From Saccharospirillum salsuginis (GTDB taxonomy: Bacteria > Pseudomonadota > Gammaproteobacteria > Pseudomonadales > Natronospirillaceae): 64,000 bases of DNA. The notes below the pieces were generated by a model. That model saw nothing but the letters and a program-made list of their open reading frames with translations, did not search any database and was not told the DNA's origin. The DNA lies in assembly GCF_014651855.1 (NCBI RefSeq), contig NZ_BMXR01000005.1, forward strand, positions 401,326-465,325, given 5' to 3'. Both the position numbers and the translations under genes were made by a program. Below, in pieces: positions 20,538 to 31,200 of the stretch; within the stretch, counting starts at the first letter, position 1; every line of letters begins with the position of its first letter.

Positions 20538-21314
20538 TTATCCGCTCCATTTTATCCACATATTCTTTATAACAGGATCAACTTGATCATCAGAAATTGC
20601 AGATGACAGCCTACTATAAAACGCACTAAAATCACCTTCATACTGGACCGGTAAATTATCTCGAGACTTAACCAATCTTTTAAACAACGCATCCAATTTT
20701 CGCCGTAAAACCGTATCTTTTGCAAGGAGGATCGAGTCTATTTCACTTAATGCAGAAATCAAAAAATCGGCTTTGTGTAAACATTTAGGGGATGCATTAG
20801 CGGTGCCTTTTAAAAGACTTGACAGGCCTGAAGAATATTGTGAAATGACTTTAACAAGTGGCAAATCACCTTCAATAGGAACACCTTTCCTTTTAGTTAA
20901 TTTCGGTGATCGTATTGATCTCTCATAAGTAGCTTGAAAAAAATACTCCCATAAAGCCAGTTCTTCTTCCAAACTCCAACCTAGATATTTCAACCCTGGT
21001 AGCACCTGATAGACTGCGAGCTCTTGAACTTCTCTATCATTGTATCCACCATATTCATAGACAAGATAGTCCCATCCCTCGGGAGATCTTAATGGAAAGT
21101 CATTAATATTCACACGCAAGAAAGACTTTTCACCTAGGCCGTGCTCTCTCGGTTTATCCAGTGTTCCATGAAAAAAAAACTGCCTCCTCGCCTTTAATGT
21201 CGACCCACGCAACTCGGAGTACCTACTTTCACAATATTGATCCCATAGTTTCTCACGTTCAGCGATCCAACCAGGATCCGACGTAAAACTCAAGTCTGGT
21301 TTTTCAATAATCAT
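20538..21314 (-). CDS. Probable immunity protein of the adjacent toxin
   Basis: This 258-residue soluble protein without a signal peptide begins 12 bases after the toxin stop codon. A GTG one codon earlier is possible, but the ATG at 21314 gives the same N-terminus as the paralogue (MIIEKPDLSFTSDPGW). It shares blocks NDFPLR-PEGW, LGWSLEEELALW and G-PIEG-LPL with the product of 19505-20296. I recognise no named family. AT-rich composition contrasts with surrounding core genes. By analogy with other polymorphic-toxin loci, the gene directly after the toxin should encode the cognate immunity protein. This is inferred from position and not from a known fold. Confidence 0.75.
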   Translation of the reverse strand: MIIEKPDLSFTSDPGWIAEREKLWDQYCESRYSELRGSTLKARRQFFFHGTLDKPREHGLGEKSFLRVNINDFPLRSPEGWDYLVYEYGGYNDREVQELAVYQVLPGLKYLGWSLEEELALWEYFFQATYERSIRSPKLTKRKGVPIEGDLPLVKVISQYSSGLSSLLKGTANASPKCLHKADFLISALSEIDSILLAKDTVLRRKLDALFKRLVKSRDNLPVQYEGDFSAFYSRLSSAISDDQVDPVIKNMWIKWSG

Positions 21315-21326
21315 CACTACCCACCT

Positions 21327-24300
21327 TCAGTCTAAATCTGGCAACTCTTTAATAGCTTCCACCGCAGAATCAAATCCAAGAGCTACCATATCACTAAGCA
21401 GACCGTTCAAATCAGCATATCTTACTTTATCAGTCATACTGATGTAACCGTCCATATTAGCCATATATATATCGTAATTCCTTTCTCTCGCACTTCTCGC
21501 CGCCTTAGGTTTCTTTGACAATGCATCCCGAATGCTATCGGCAGTTCCTACGCTTCCCAGAAGTACATTCCGCACATCCTGCTTCTTACCTTTAGTATTC
21601 TTTTTATTGACCTTAAACTTCTGAAATAACCATTCAAACTCGGAAGCCACACTAACAAGCTCAATGCTGTTCGTTCCATTTAGTCGAGCATGCCCCACTT
21701 TGCTAGCTGTTCGATCCAACAAGAACTGTCTATGCAGGCTCGGCCATTCTGTCTGACCTTTTACCAGATCCCATTGGGATGACTTTTGACTTTTAAAGCT
21801 TGCTGGCCAATAGCGCTCTTTTCCACTATTTCCATAGCAAGAGTATGATTTTAGCTCAACCCAACGTTCACTATCTTCATCCCCCAATACTATATCTACA
21901 TACCGTTCATATGCGTCATAAAATACGCTACCGAATTCAGGATCACCTCTATCCACAATATCATCACCGTCATCAACTGCATCTTCATCAACATACAACC
22001 AAACCTTCCGCTGTCCTTCGATCGATTTAATATCCAATCCGCCAGCACGGGCCAAAGCCTGGAATCTCGCAACTTGACTCAAGTGGAACAGAGCACCATG
22101 GCCACTTCCAAGGAAATTGTTAGATGCAACTTTCGAGTCCTCCTTAACAATATCCTCCTCTTCATAATAGCGATTCGCCGCATCGGTAAAAGCCGAACCA
22201 AACATTCGATATATATGGAATCGGTTCTGGGCACCCCTTAGCCCCTTATCACCACACTCAAGAGTCGTGAGCATCTGGCTGTAGTCCAATACCTCACCCT
22301 CTTCCTGACCAAGATCCGGAGGGGTATATTCATCTTCATCGCCATCGGCTTCAAAATCTTCCTTCGCATCCAGAATCTTACCGCAGGACATTTCCCACCC
22401 CAGATAGGCCGTTATCGCCAGAGTAGCTGCCGGTGAAATACGTGCATTGGTTTTTCCTCTTAGGAAGTTGCGTACACTCCGACTTCCCCCTTTGAGCCCC
22501 AAAGCTGTAACACTCCGTATCATATCTGGGCTATGGACAAAACGTCTTAGTTTTTGAGCTTCGACATGTTTGATGTGAGTCACTGTGTCTGAGAGTCTCT
22601 TCGGTAGATTTTTGATATCACCACCGTCCAAACGCTTCCCTGCCTGCTCCAAAGTGTTTCCGATTACTGATGAAGATACTCTAGCCAAACTGCCTGAAGC
22701 TGCATAAGCTGTCTTATCAAAGCCTGGTATTACGAATCCATCGTCTACCGACGCGAACGCTTCCACGTCCGGCACTTCCTCACCTGCCCATTCCTCTCCG
22801 GGCAAGCCCAGCCAGTCAATCCACGCCATCAAATCATCCGGGCTCGAAACACTGCTCCAAATCATCTCAAGGCCTTGCCGCGACTCCTCATCCTGATATA
22901 GGTCGATCACCACTACAAGGAAGGGCAACAGATTCCATAAGGTGTCAAAATCACCTTTCTTCGCCCGGTTCATTACCTTACCCAGCACACCGGCGAAGTG
23001 CTTGCTGAATTTCGGGTTTGTCCTGGCGATGCCGCGCATCATAACCTGCATCGGCTTCGTAACGGCCTTCAATGGCTTAGCCGGGGGGAATATCGTCAAG
23101 ACGTCAACGGCGGCAATAGTGAACTCCATGGCATCGAATTCTTCCGGGTCGGTCGCCAGCAAGGCCAGTTGTTCGAACACGATACCGATACTTTCAATCG
23201 GTATGAAGAAATTGATCGTATCCCACAGGAAGTCCAAACCGAAACCGGCGTGAGCTGTCTTAGCCCAGGGATAGGGTGCCTGACCAAAGGGATCGAAAGC
23301 AGAAAGCTCGCTGATCCTCAGCAGTTCCGACAGCTGTTCCTCGGTCGGGGCTTCACCGTTGAATGCCAAATCAATGGGTGGAGCATTCTCCGCCAAATGT
23401 GTGGCGTAAAAGCCGGCCATCTCTGTAAAGACCGAGGTGGAGATGAGCGATACATATTGGCGGCTTCCTCCCGATCGGATAGCAATCCGCTGGGTGGCCA
23501 ATTCGGAGCCTTCGGGCCGCATCAGGCCTTGGCTTTTGAGCAATATGGGCTGTTCACCGCTCTCGTCAATGGTAACGGTCGCCACTTCTCCGGATCCATT
23601 GAGTATGATCAGCGGCTGACTAGTGTGATCGTAGAATTTCAGACCGTTGATACGGCCTATTAATCCCTTACCCACAACCAAGTCGTGCGGCAAAGCGGCG
23701 TCGCGACTCAGCAATGGGTCATCGTATTGAGTCCATTGATAGTCGATGAATTCCGGCAGTGAGGTTTCATAACGATTATCGTCGACCCACAGAGTCAATC
23801 TATTGGAGTGTGTTGTGACAGCGATCCTGTGCCATTCGGTAATTTGTATGGGATCGGACGTCAGTTCGACCGTAGCGGCGTTGGTTCGCACCTTCAGTTG
23901 GAGTGTGCCTTCATCCGTTATTGTCAGAGTTTGACCACCTTGACCCAAATTGATGATCTCGGCTGGAGAATCGCCGGCATCCGGGTGAGTAGAGTCCTCT
24001 TGATTCAGTCTTTGGTTTCTTGACCGTATGTCGTCCAGCTTTAACTCAGCCGTCCAGGCCATACCTGTTGGGTCGGTAAAAGCCGGGATATTGTCACCAT
24101 ACATCAAGGCCGGCACATCGGGATTATAGGTCCATTGCATGCTGTGCCCTTGGCCTATCATGGCATCATTAACGCGCTTGACGCCCTGTACTAGCAAGGC
24201 ATCTTGTCCAGCGTCGTTGTTGATCTGACCTTGCTCAAGGTCATTCATCATATACGCCGCCGATAAAGCCCGGTTGGGTGCGTATACGTCGCCCAACTCT

Positions 24301-27300
24301 ATTTCAACCGATTCATCCTGGCTGCCCTTCACTTTGACGGTCCCTTCAATACGATAGGGAATCTCAGCGATCGAGCCGTCGTAGCGGGCATAGCTTACAC
24401 TACCCGTTTCGGACTGATCCCCAACCAGTGCCAGGGCGTCCGCCTGAAGATTCCCCAACTCACTATTCGGGTCCAGTACCGAGTAGTGCGTTTTGGTGTA
24501 ACTGCTCATTCCCACCATGGCTGTCAGTTCACCATCGCGAACGCCCTGGGGAGCGGTAATGGTTGTTGTGGCCACGCCTTGATCGTCCGTCACAATGACA
24601 TTACTGCCCACATACGCGAACGTACTTTTCAATACGACATCCGCGTTGGGAACGGCATTGCCCTCGTGGTCGGTTACGGTGACCTTGATCTGGCCGCTTT
24701 GACCGACACCCAGCGCCTGAGGATAATCCAGATCGATATTCAAAGGACGAACCTGAACAGGGACCTCAATACTGGCATCAACCGACTTAATGGTTACCGA
24801 GGCATCCCCTTTAAAAGGTCCGCCCTGCAGTGAGAACTGCATCTTGCCGCCGCTGGTTTCCAGGTCGTGATCAGCCAGTTCCAGGCTGTTGTGGGTAAAG
24901 ACGTCAACCGGCGTACCGTCCTGAACCAGATTACCGTTTCTGTCCCGGACCGTAACGATGAAATCCTGAGTCAAGGGTGCCTCAGTCGCCAAACTGCCGG
25001 TGGTACTGTAGCTGATCGAATGGGGTTCCCCAGGGACCACCTCGATAGTAGGCAACTCGATGGGTTCCATATCCGTACCGACCATGTCGATTTCTAGGTT
25101 GGCTTTCGAGCCGGCCGTGGTCGGCATGACAATGCGGTTTAGAAAGAGACCGTTGCTGTCATTGAATTGAACGGTCTCATCCATGGCCCCTTCGCCGGAA
25201 ACGAGCCATCGCAGGTTAATGGGCTCTTTTACATCGGGTTTTCGGCTGGCATAGCCCATTAGGCGTGCCTTCCAATCGAAAACGGGATCATCCGCCGATA
25301 CATACAACGTCTCATGCGGTTCAACAACGATGCCGGAAGCGAGCGGCTCCACGATCAGGTATTCAAAGGCATACTGCCACAAGAGGTTACCGGCATCGCT
25401 ATTCAGGTACAGACTAGCCGTCAAAAAGTCCTCTGGCTCTACCAGCGACAGGCTCGATAGGTCATCGAAGGCTAAAGTGCCGTTCCCGGAAAGGGTCACA
25501 TCCAATTCACTTTCACCAAGATTGAATACGAGCTGCTTTTCACCGTCCATGGACGGCAATGGACTGCTCTCCGAATAGCCCAGCTCATACAAGATTGATA
25601 CCGCGTCATCCATCGAAGATAGTGTGGGTGTGGAATCCTGGTAAATATCAATCGTACTTTCATCGGTGTCGTTCTGAGTTTCACGGTGTAACTCGTCGAC
25701 CACCAAGTCGTAAACACTGTATTGATACTCTGGCCGGTAGACCCAATCATAAGCAGGAATCGGCCTGGGCAACTTCTCGAGAGCATCAAAATCTTCTTCC
25801 TTGGCGAGCCTTTCCCTTTCTTTCATGTACGCTTGATACTGGATATCGGTCACTTCTTCATCATACAAAGGAACTTTAATAGGAACGTAACTTTCCGGAC
25901 GATAGTTGTTTTCCGGAGTACCCTCGAAACTCACATCACCTACTCGGTTCTGCAGCCCCAGTGAAAAATCATCATACGAATTGTATGGAATCCCATTTAC
26001 TTGGACGTAATAGTGCAGGTTATCCAGTCCGGCACCCGGTAACCGGAGTAGTTCCACATGTTTTCCCGGTTTGATATCAAAACGGGCGTGCCCCGCTTGA
26101 CTGGCATCACTGAGGCTATTTTCGCCGGATACATAAGCGAGCCGTCCTGTATAACCATAGTCTTTAAGTGCATCCGGCAAAGCATTGCCATCATGGTCTA
26201 GCCATTCGACAAACAATTGGATATATGTATCGTCCCCCTCACCAGCGCCTTCATGGCTAATTAAGTAGTCACGATGCTCACCTTGGGTCATTCCAGCTTC
26301 AATATTATAACGCCGTTCAGCCCAGATCTTTAAATTGGGTGGTCGCAACTCGATGTCGGAAACATTGGTGTCCAGGAAACTGTCTTGTAATTGATCTTCG
26401 CCTACCACGACATCGGCATGACCGATGTAACCCGTTACTCGATTAATGGCCCACACTTCCAGAGTCTCACCAGCGCGTACTTGGTCGCTTTCCCGATGAG
26501 CGTATAGTTCAGGAGCCATATTGCCCTTGGCTTGCCAGGTACTAAAACCACGCTCATCATCCCAAGCTCGAAAGGAATAGTATTGGTTGGATAGGTTTTC
26601 CATGCCTCGCAATACCATTCCATAGTCAACACGGAGCTCCCCCTGCACCAGATTGATATCGTTATCAGACAGACCGTCCCCACCTGCTGGTTCGTATGCT
26701 TCTTCGTCATCCTTAAGCCCTTGACGCTGAGCTATCAACTGACCGTTCGACTGTCGAATGACAAAGAGATCGGTATCCTTCATGTGCTCTGGAGACAGCT
26801 GGGAAACCAACGCCTTGTCCTTGTCCTCCCGTTCGAAGTCCATGATGCGCATGAAGTTGGGCTGGCAAATCGAAGCGCTAGGATCCTCGCTGCAGCCTTC
26901 CGCTTCGGGGTCATTCTCGGCGCTGGACAAATACACACCTTGAACCGTGGCCGTCTGACAGTCTGGGTTGACGACGAAGTCACCCTCGTCGTTCTGCTCT
27001 CCGCAATAGGTTGTGTCGGACTCACCATCCAGATCGAAGTCGTAAAAGTCTGCCTTAGTTCTGGTAAAACTCTCTGGTATTTCGAGATCATAGCTGGGTG
27101 TATCCCCATCGCTGCCTAGTTGTACACTGGGCATGCGGATGGACCCTGTCAGAATATTGACATCGATTGGAAAGTCGAGGCTCAACGGTGGATTGATTCC
27201 GGGTTGGAAGGAATAGGTCGCCATTCCATTACAGACGAAGTTGAAGGTACGAATAATGGGATAAAGATAAGCTCCCGTGATATCCGGATTGAAAGAACGA

Positions 27301-28223
27301 TAAGGTATCCAGCCTTCAATAGATTCATTGTACTGGTAGAAAAACGTAGGACAGGGCGTGGCCATTATCATCATTGAATACTGGCCGATATCGTTAGTGG
27401 TTCCGGCTCCCTGCGAGCCCATACCGGATGTAAGCGGAATACCCTGGATGGGATTTGTCAGCTTCGGGTTCACACCCGAATACTTCTTAGCGCTGGATAC
27501 AAATACACCAGGGTCGAATTCCCCCGTATTGATGTCCTCATAGAACACCGCTCGCAATGCGATTCGATGTTCACTGGTGTATAGAACCTTTCCATCTTCA
27601 CTCAGGATCAAGGAACCCGAACCGCCAAATATAGTTTGAGCGTCAGTCATATCAATGGGATATTGACGCATCAAATATGGAGACTCGGGTGTATAAAGCA
27701 AACTTTCTGGTCTTGCTAGCACCGAAATAGTACCTGCCAACAGGCTTTTATCGCTTTCGGTTCCCTTCCATGGCTCTGCTGGTTCTACAGAAGTCGTTAG
27801 ATTACTGATTCGATCTTCATATTGCTCAACTGTCAGTAACTCGGGGTCGGGTGTATTGGGGTAGGTTTCACGAAACTGTGCCAGATCGGCTTCATATTGG
27901 TCGATATAGGATTGGTATTCACTGGCGGCCATGATTCGGGAATTTGCGTAAGGACCGTTCGGATCCAAAGAGCCAATTTCAGAGATTTCCTTGCCCGAAT
28001 CATCATAAACCACATAGACCGGGTAGCCATTTTCGTTCTTGTAGATACCTCGGGTATATACATAACCATTAACAAATTGACGATTATTGATAAAACCCCA
28101 ACTTGGGTCCGGCTGGTTCATGATTCCGGCCAAGCCAAAAGCCAAGGCACCCGTCGAACTGGCGCTGAGCACAGTGGCAATGAGGGCGGTCGCGATCCTT
28201 GTCATGTGATTACGTCTCTTCAT
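21327..28223 (-). CDS. Giant exported polymorphic-toxin-like protein with C-terminal PD-(D/E)XK-type domain
   Basis: This 2298-residue protein begins with a Sec signal peptide (MKRRNHMTRIATALIATVL, then GALAFG). The first 1100 residues are large unrecognised extracellular-type segments. A Big_1-like Ig domain lies near 1160-1230 (VTVTDHEGNAVPNADVVL). A LamG/concanavalin-like domain lies near 1385-1530 (EWHRIAVTTHSNRLTLWVDD). A hydrophobic helical pre-toxin stretch follows near 1660-1790. The last 200 residues contain YVDIVLGDEDSERWVELKSY, which fits a PD-(D/E)XK nuclease motif with Asp2110, Glu2123 and Lys2125. The ATG overlaps the stop of the upstream 2749-residue gene (ATGA), so the two are probably translated together. 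An immunity candidate follows 12 bases later. GC falls through the gene and is lowest in the toxin end. Nuclease activity is inferred from the motif only. Confidence 0.8.
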   Translation of the reverse strand: MKRRNHMTRIATALIATVLSASSTGALAFGLAGIMNQPDPSWGFINNRQFVNGYVYTRGIYKNENGYPVYVVYDDSGKEISEIGSLDPNGPYANSRIMAASEYQSYIDQYEADLAQFRETYPNTPDPELLTVEQYEDRISNLTTSVEPAEPWKGTESDKSLLAGTISVLARPESLLYTPESPYLMRQYPIDMTDAQTIFGGSGSLILSEDGKVLYTSEHRIALRAVFYEDINTGEFDPGVFVSSAKKYSGVNPKLTNPIQGIPLTSGMGSQGAGTTNDIGQYSMMIMATPCPTFFYQYNESIEGWIPYRSFNPDITGAYLYPIIRTFNFVCNGMATYSFQPGINPPLSLDFPIDVNILTGSIRMPSVQLGSDGDTPSYDLEIPESFTRTKADFYDFDLDGESDTTYCGEQNDEGDFVVNPDCQTATVQGVYLSSAENDPEAEGCSEDPSASICQPNFMRIMDFEREDKDKALVSQLSPEHMKDTDLFVIRQSNGQLIAQRQGLKDDEEAYEPAGGDGLSDNDINLVQGELRVDYGMVLRGMENLSNQYYSFRAWDDERGFSTWQAKGNMAPELYAHRESDQVRAGETLEVWAINRVTGYIGHADVVVGEDQLQDSFLDTNVSDIELRPPNLKIWAERRYNIEAGMTQGEHRDYLISHEGAGEGDDTYIQLFVEWLDHDGNALPDALKDYGYTGRLAYVSGENSLSDASQAGHARFDIKPGKHVELLRLPGAGLDNLHYYVQVNGIPYNSYDDFSLGLQNRVGDVSFEGTPENNYRPESYVPIKVPLYDEEVTDIQYQAYMKERERLAKEEDFDALEKLPRPIPAYDWVYRPEYQYSVYDLVVDELHRETQNDTDESTIDIYQDSTPTLSSMDDAVSILYELGYSESSPLPSMDGEKQLVFNLGESELDVTLSGNGTLAFDDLSSLSLVEPEDFLTASLYLNSDAGNLLWQYAFEYLIVEPLASGIVVEPHETLYVSADDPVFDWKARLMGYASRKPDVKEPINLRWLVSGEGAMDETVQFNDSNGLFLNRIVMPTTAGSKANLEIDMVGTDMEPIELPTIEVVPGEPHSISYSTTGSLATEAPLTQDFIVTVRDRNGNLVQDGTPVDVFTHNSLELADHDLETSGGKMQFSLQGGPFKGDASVTIKSVDASIEVPVQVRPLNIDLDYPQALGVGQSGQIKVTVTDHEGNAVPNADVVLKSTFAYVGSNVIVTDDQGVATTTITAPQGVRDGELTAMVGMSSYTKTHYSVLDPNSELGNLQADALALVGDQSETGSVSYARYDGSIAEIPYRIEGTVKVKGSQDESVEIELGDVYAPNRALSAAYMMNDLEQGQINNDAGQDALLVQGVKRVNDAMIGQGHSMQWTYNPDVPALMYGDNIPAFTDPTGMAWTAELKLDDIRSRNQRLNQEDSTHPDAGDSPAEIINLGQGGQTLTITDEGTLQLKVRTNAATVELTSDPIQITEWHRIAVTTHSNRLTLWVDDNRYETSLPEFIDYQWTQYDDPLLSRDAALPHDLVVGKGLIGRINGLKFYDHTSQPLIILNGSGEVATVTIDESGEQPILLKSQGLMRPEGSELATQRIAIRSGGSRQYVSLISTSVFTEMAGFYATHLAENAPPIDLAFNGEAPTEEQLSELLRISELSAFDPFGQAPYPWAKTAHAGFGLDFLWDTINFFIPIESIGIVFEQLALLATDPEEFDAMEFTIAAVDVLTIFPPAKPLKAVTKPMQVMMRGIARTNPKFSKHFAGVLGKVMNRAKKGDFDTLWNLLPFLVVVIDLYQDEESRQGLEMIWSSVSSPDDLMAWIDWLGLPGEEWAGEEVPDVEAFASVDDGFVIPGFDKTAYAASGSLARVSSSVIGNTLEQAGKRLDGGDIKNLPKRLSDTVTHIKHVEAQKLRRFVHSPDMIRSVTALGLKGGSRSVRNFLRGKTNARISPAATLAITAYLGWEMSCGKILDAKEDFEADGDEDEYTPPDLGQEEGEVLDYSQMLTTLECGDKGLRGAQNRFHIYRMFGSAFTDAANRYYEEEDIVKEDSKVASNNFLGSGHGALFHLSQVARFQALARAGGLDIKSIEGQRKVWLYVDEDAVDDGDDIVDRGDPEFGSVFYDAYERYVDIVLGDEDSERWVELKSYSCYGNSGKERYWPASFKSQKSSQWDLVKGQTEWPSLHRQFLLDRTASKVGHARLNGTNSIELVSVASEFEWLFQKFKVNKKNTKGKKQDVRNVLLGSVGTADSIRDALSKKPKAARSARERNYDIYMANMDGYISMTDKVRYADLNGLLSDMVALGFDSAVEAIKELPDLD

Positions 28224-31200
28224 GAATCATTTTCCGAATTCTGTCCGGCCGGGGCAGGCGCCAACTCGGCAATGCGGACCAATAAAACATCCAGGGAGAT
28301 CTCGCCGGCCAGATATCGCGCCAACAGAGGTTGGGCCTGTTCCGGCAAGAAGACGGCGCCGAACTGATCCAACACGGTCAATCGATGCGGCGGCAGCACT
28401 GCGGCCCGATGACCATCCCGTTTCACGACGCCCAACGGTTCAATCCGCTCGGTGCGCGGGTTCACGCCCATCAGCAGGCCCAGACTGCCGTCTTCGGGCA
28501 GGTAGTCGTAGCCGTTCTGCAGTTTGGGCAGTTCAAAGCTGATCGCGGCGTCGCCGTCCAGGGTGATGCCGAGCGGTTGCACCGAGTACAGCCAGTTCGG
28601 GGCAACCAACGGATGGGTCGGGTAGTTGAACCCGCCGAAGGTGTTGAACTGGATGTGAGCCGGGCCGGCGTTTCGGCCGTCGCGGAAGCTGATCGTGGCG
28701 TTGCTCAGGCCCAGCGAGACGGCGCCGTCCAGCAGGACATGCGCTTCCCCGCTGCTTAAGTAGGTGGAGCCCGTCTCGGGGTTCAGGAAACTGACCAGGG
28801 CAGTGCCCAGTTCGTTGTGACGACCGCCGTCGACCGGAACAGTAATGCGGGTCTCGCCGTAGCGCGGGTTGGTGCGGTCCGGGTTGATCCACAGGGTGTA
28901 GTCGCCGGTGGGCAGCGGGGGCTCACCGTCGGCGAATCCGAAGGTGGCACGACCGTCCTGGCTGATGGTCTCCCGGTCGCCAAGGCGCACGCGCAGGCCG
29001 TCGAGGGGGCGCTGGTACTGATCTTCGAGCCGCAGGCTGACCAAGGTGGGCAACGGCTCGGTCTGGTACTGGTAGCGGGTGAGCGTTTGGCCCTGGTAAG
29101 CCACTTCAACGCTCAGGGTGGCGTCGTAGGCCGGTTCGCGGGCGGGCTGAAACAGGAAGCCCTTGCGTTCCGGCAGCACCCGAATGGAGCCGGGTACGGC
29201 TTCGTGGTTGCGGGAGACGTCGACCAGCTGGTGGCCCTGGGCGTTGAAGAATTCGGTGCCCGGTTCGTCGAGGTTGCGCCAGGTTTTGCCCTGGGCGGTC
29301 TCGAACACGTCGATGGTCAACTGGTCGGGGTCGATCGGTTGATTGAAGAAGACGCCGATCGCCTCTTTGGTTTCCACATTATCGGCGCCGGACTCGGGCA
29401 CGGTGCGCACAACGGCGACTTCGACCGACGCCGGCTCGTCGATGCGGAATAACCGAGGCTGGGCCTGCAGGACAACCTGATTGCCCGCATCCAATGCCTG
29501 GACGTCGATTCGGTAATCGCCCACCAGGCCATTGAGCATCAGTTCACCGCTGACCGTGGTCTGGTCCACCGTTAGGTCGGACCAGGCGGACGTCGCGTCA
29601 CTGTTCCGGTCGACCCAGCGCGCCCGATAGGCGTAGCTGGCGGTGGCGTCGCTGGAGCGCAACACCAGTTGCACCGGGAACGGCTCGCCCTGGGTCACAA
29701 AGCGGCTGTCCGCGGCCGGCAGCAACCAACCCAGGTCCAGACTGCGCGTGGCTTTAACGACCCAGTCGTGACGGGTGCGGTTGCCGGCCAGGTCCACCGC
29801 GCTCAGGGACAGGGTCGTCTCGGATCCGATCGGCAGCGAAAGCGGCGCTTCAAAGCGGTATTGGTTTTCGGACAGGGGCGTCAGCGGGAGCACTTGACCG
29901 TTCAGCGTCAGGTTGGACAGGTTCGCGTCCGTGACCGTGCCGGCAAACGGATAGGGTTCTTCCAATATCTCGTTCACGTCCGGGTACTCGGCCAAGGGGC
30001 GCTCCAGGGTGACCACCGGTGCACCTCGGTCGATCTGGACGGTTCGCGTTATCCGCTGATTGAGCCCCTGCTCATTGTGGGCCTCGATAGTCAGGTCCCA
30101 GGTCGTAGATCCCGTCGGGACGGACAGGCTTTCTGCAAACCGGTAGTAGGGTGCGCTGGCTTGCAGGGCCACGGTCTCGCCATTGATGGTCAACCAGGGG
30201 CGGGTGTCGGACTCGATCTCACCGCTGACGGTGAGCCACTCGCCGGTGACCTGGGTACCGTCCGCCGGGGAGTTCACCGTCAGCGTGAGGGTTCCTTCGG
30301 TGGGCGGCTCTTCGGTCGAGGTGCGGTTCAGAGTCAGGCTGGATTGCAGTGTTTCATCCGGCGCCTGCACATGCACCGTGATGACGTTCTCGCCCTCGGC
30401 CAGTTCGATGCTCTGGGAACGTACCGAGAACTGCTCGGTGGCCCAGGCGCTGACCCGGGCTTCCATACCATTAATGGTCACGCTGAGGTCGCTCTCGGCG
30501 ACGTCGGTATCCAGCAGACCTTCAACGACGATGCTGTCTTCGGTGACCCTCTGCCCCGGCTGGTGCGACAGCCAGGACCATTCCAGGCGGGTGGTCTGCA
30601 GTTCGACGGTAAAGGGGGTGGTGCTGGTGTTGCCGACGCTGTCTTCGGCGATCCAGGTCAGTTGGTTCACCTCCGGTGCGAGGGCAACGTCCACGCTGAA
30701 GGCGCCTTCGTTGACGGTCACATCGAAGCCGGCGCCGTCCAGGCTGTCGTTGATCAGTTGCAGTCTAGCCACATCGGCGTAGTCGTCGCTGACCGAACCG
30801 GTGATGGTCAGGATGTCCTGGTCCGTCAGTGCGGGGGCCGTCCACTCGACACTGGGGCCGGTGCGGTCGCCGGTGACGGAGAGGCTTTGCTGGGTCAGGT
30901 TGTTCAGAGCGTCAATGGCCTGAACCACAATGTCGTTACCGCCGGCCTGGATCGGGACGGTGACGCTGAACCGGCCGTCCTCGCCGACGGTGGCGCTCTG
31001 GTCGCCGACGGTGACCTGAACGGTGGAGGCATCGGTGACCTGGCCGGCGATGGCGATGTCGTTGGCCGCGGTGATGTCGGTGACATCGTCCAATGCCAGT
31101 ACCGGGGGTTGGGTATCCAGGAAGACGGTCTGTTCGATGCGGGCCGGGTTACCGGCGGTGTCGGATGCCGTCAGAACCAGCCTATTTTGGCCTTCCTGCA

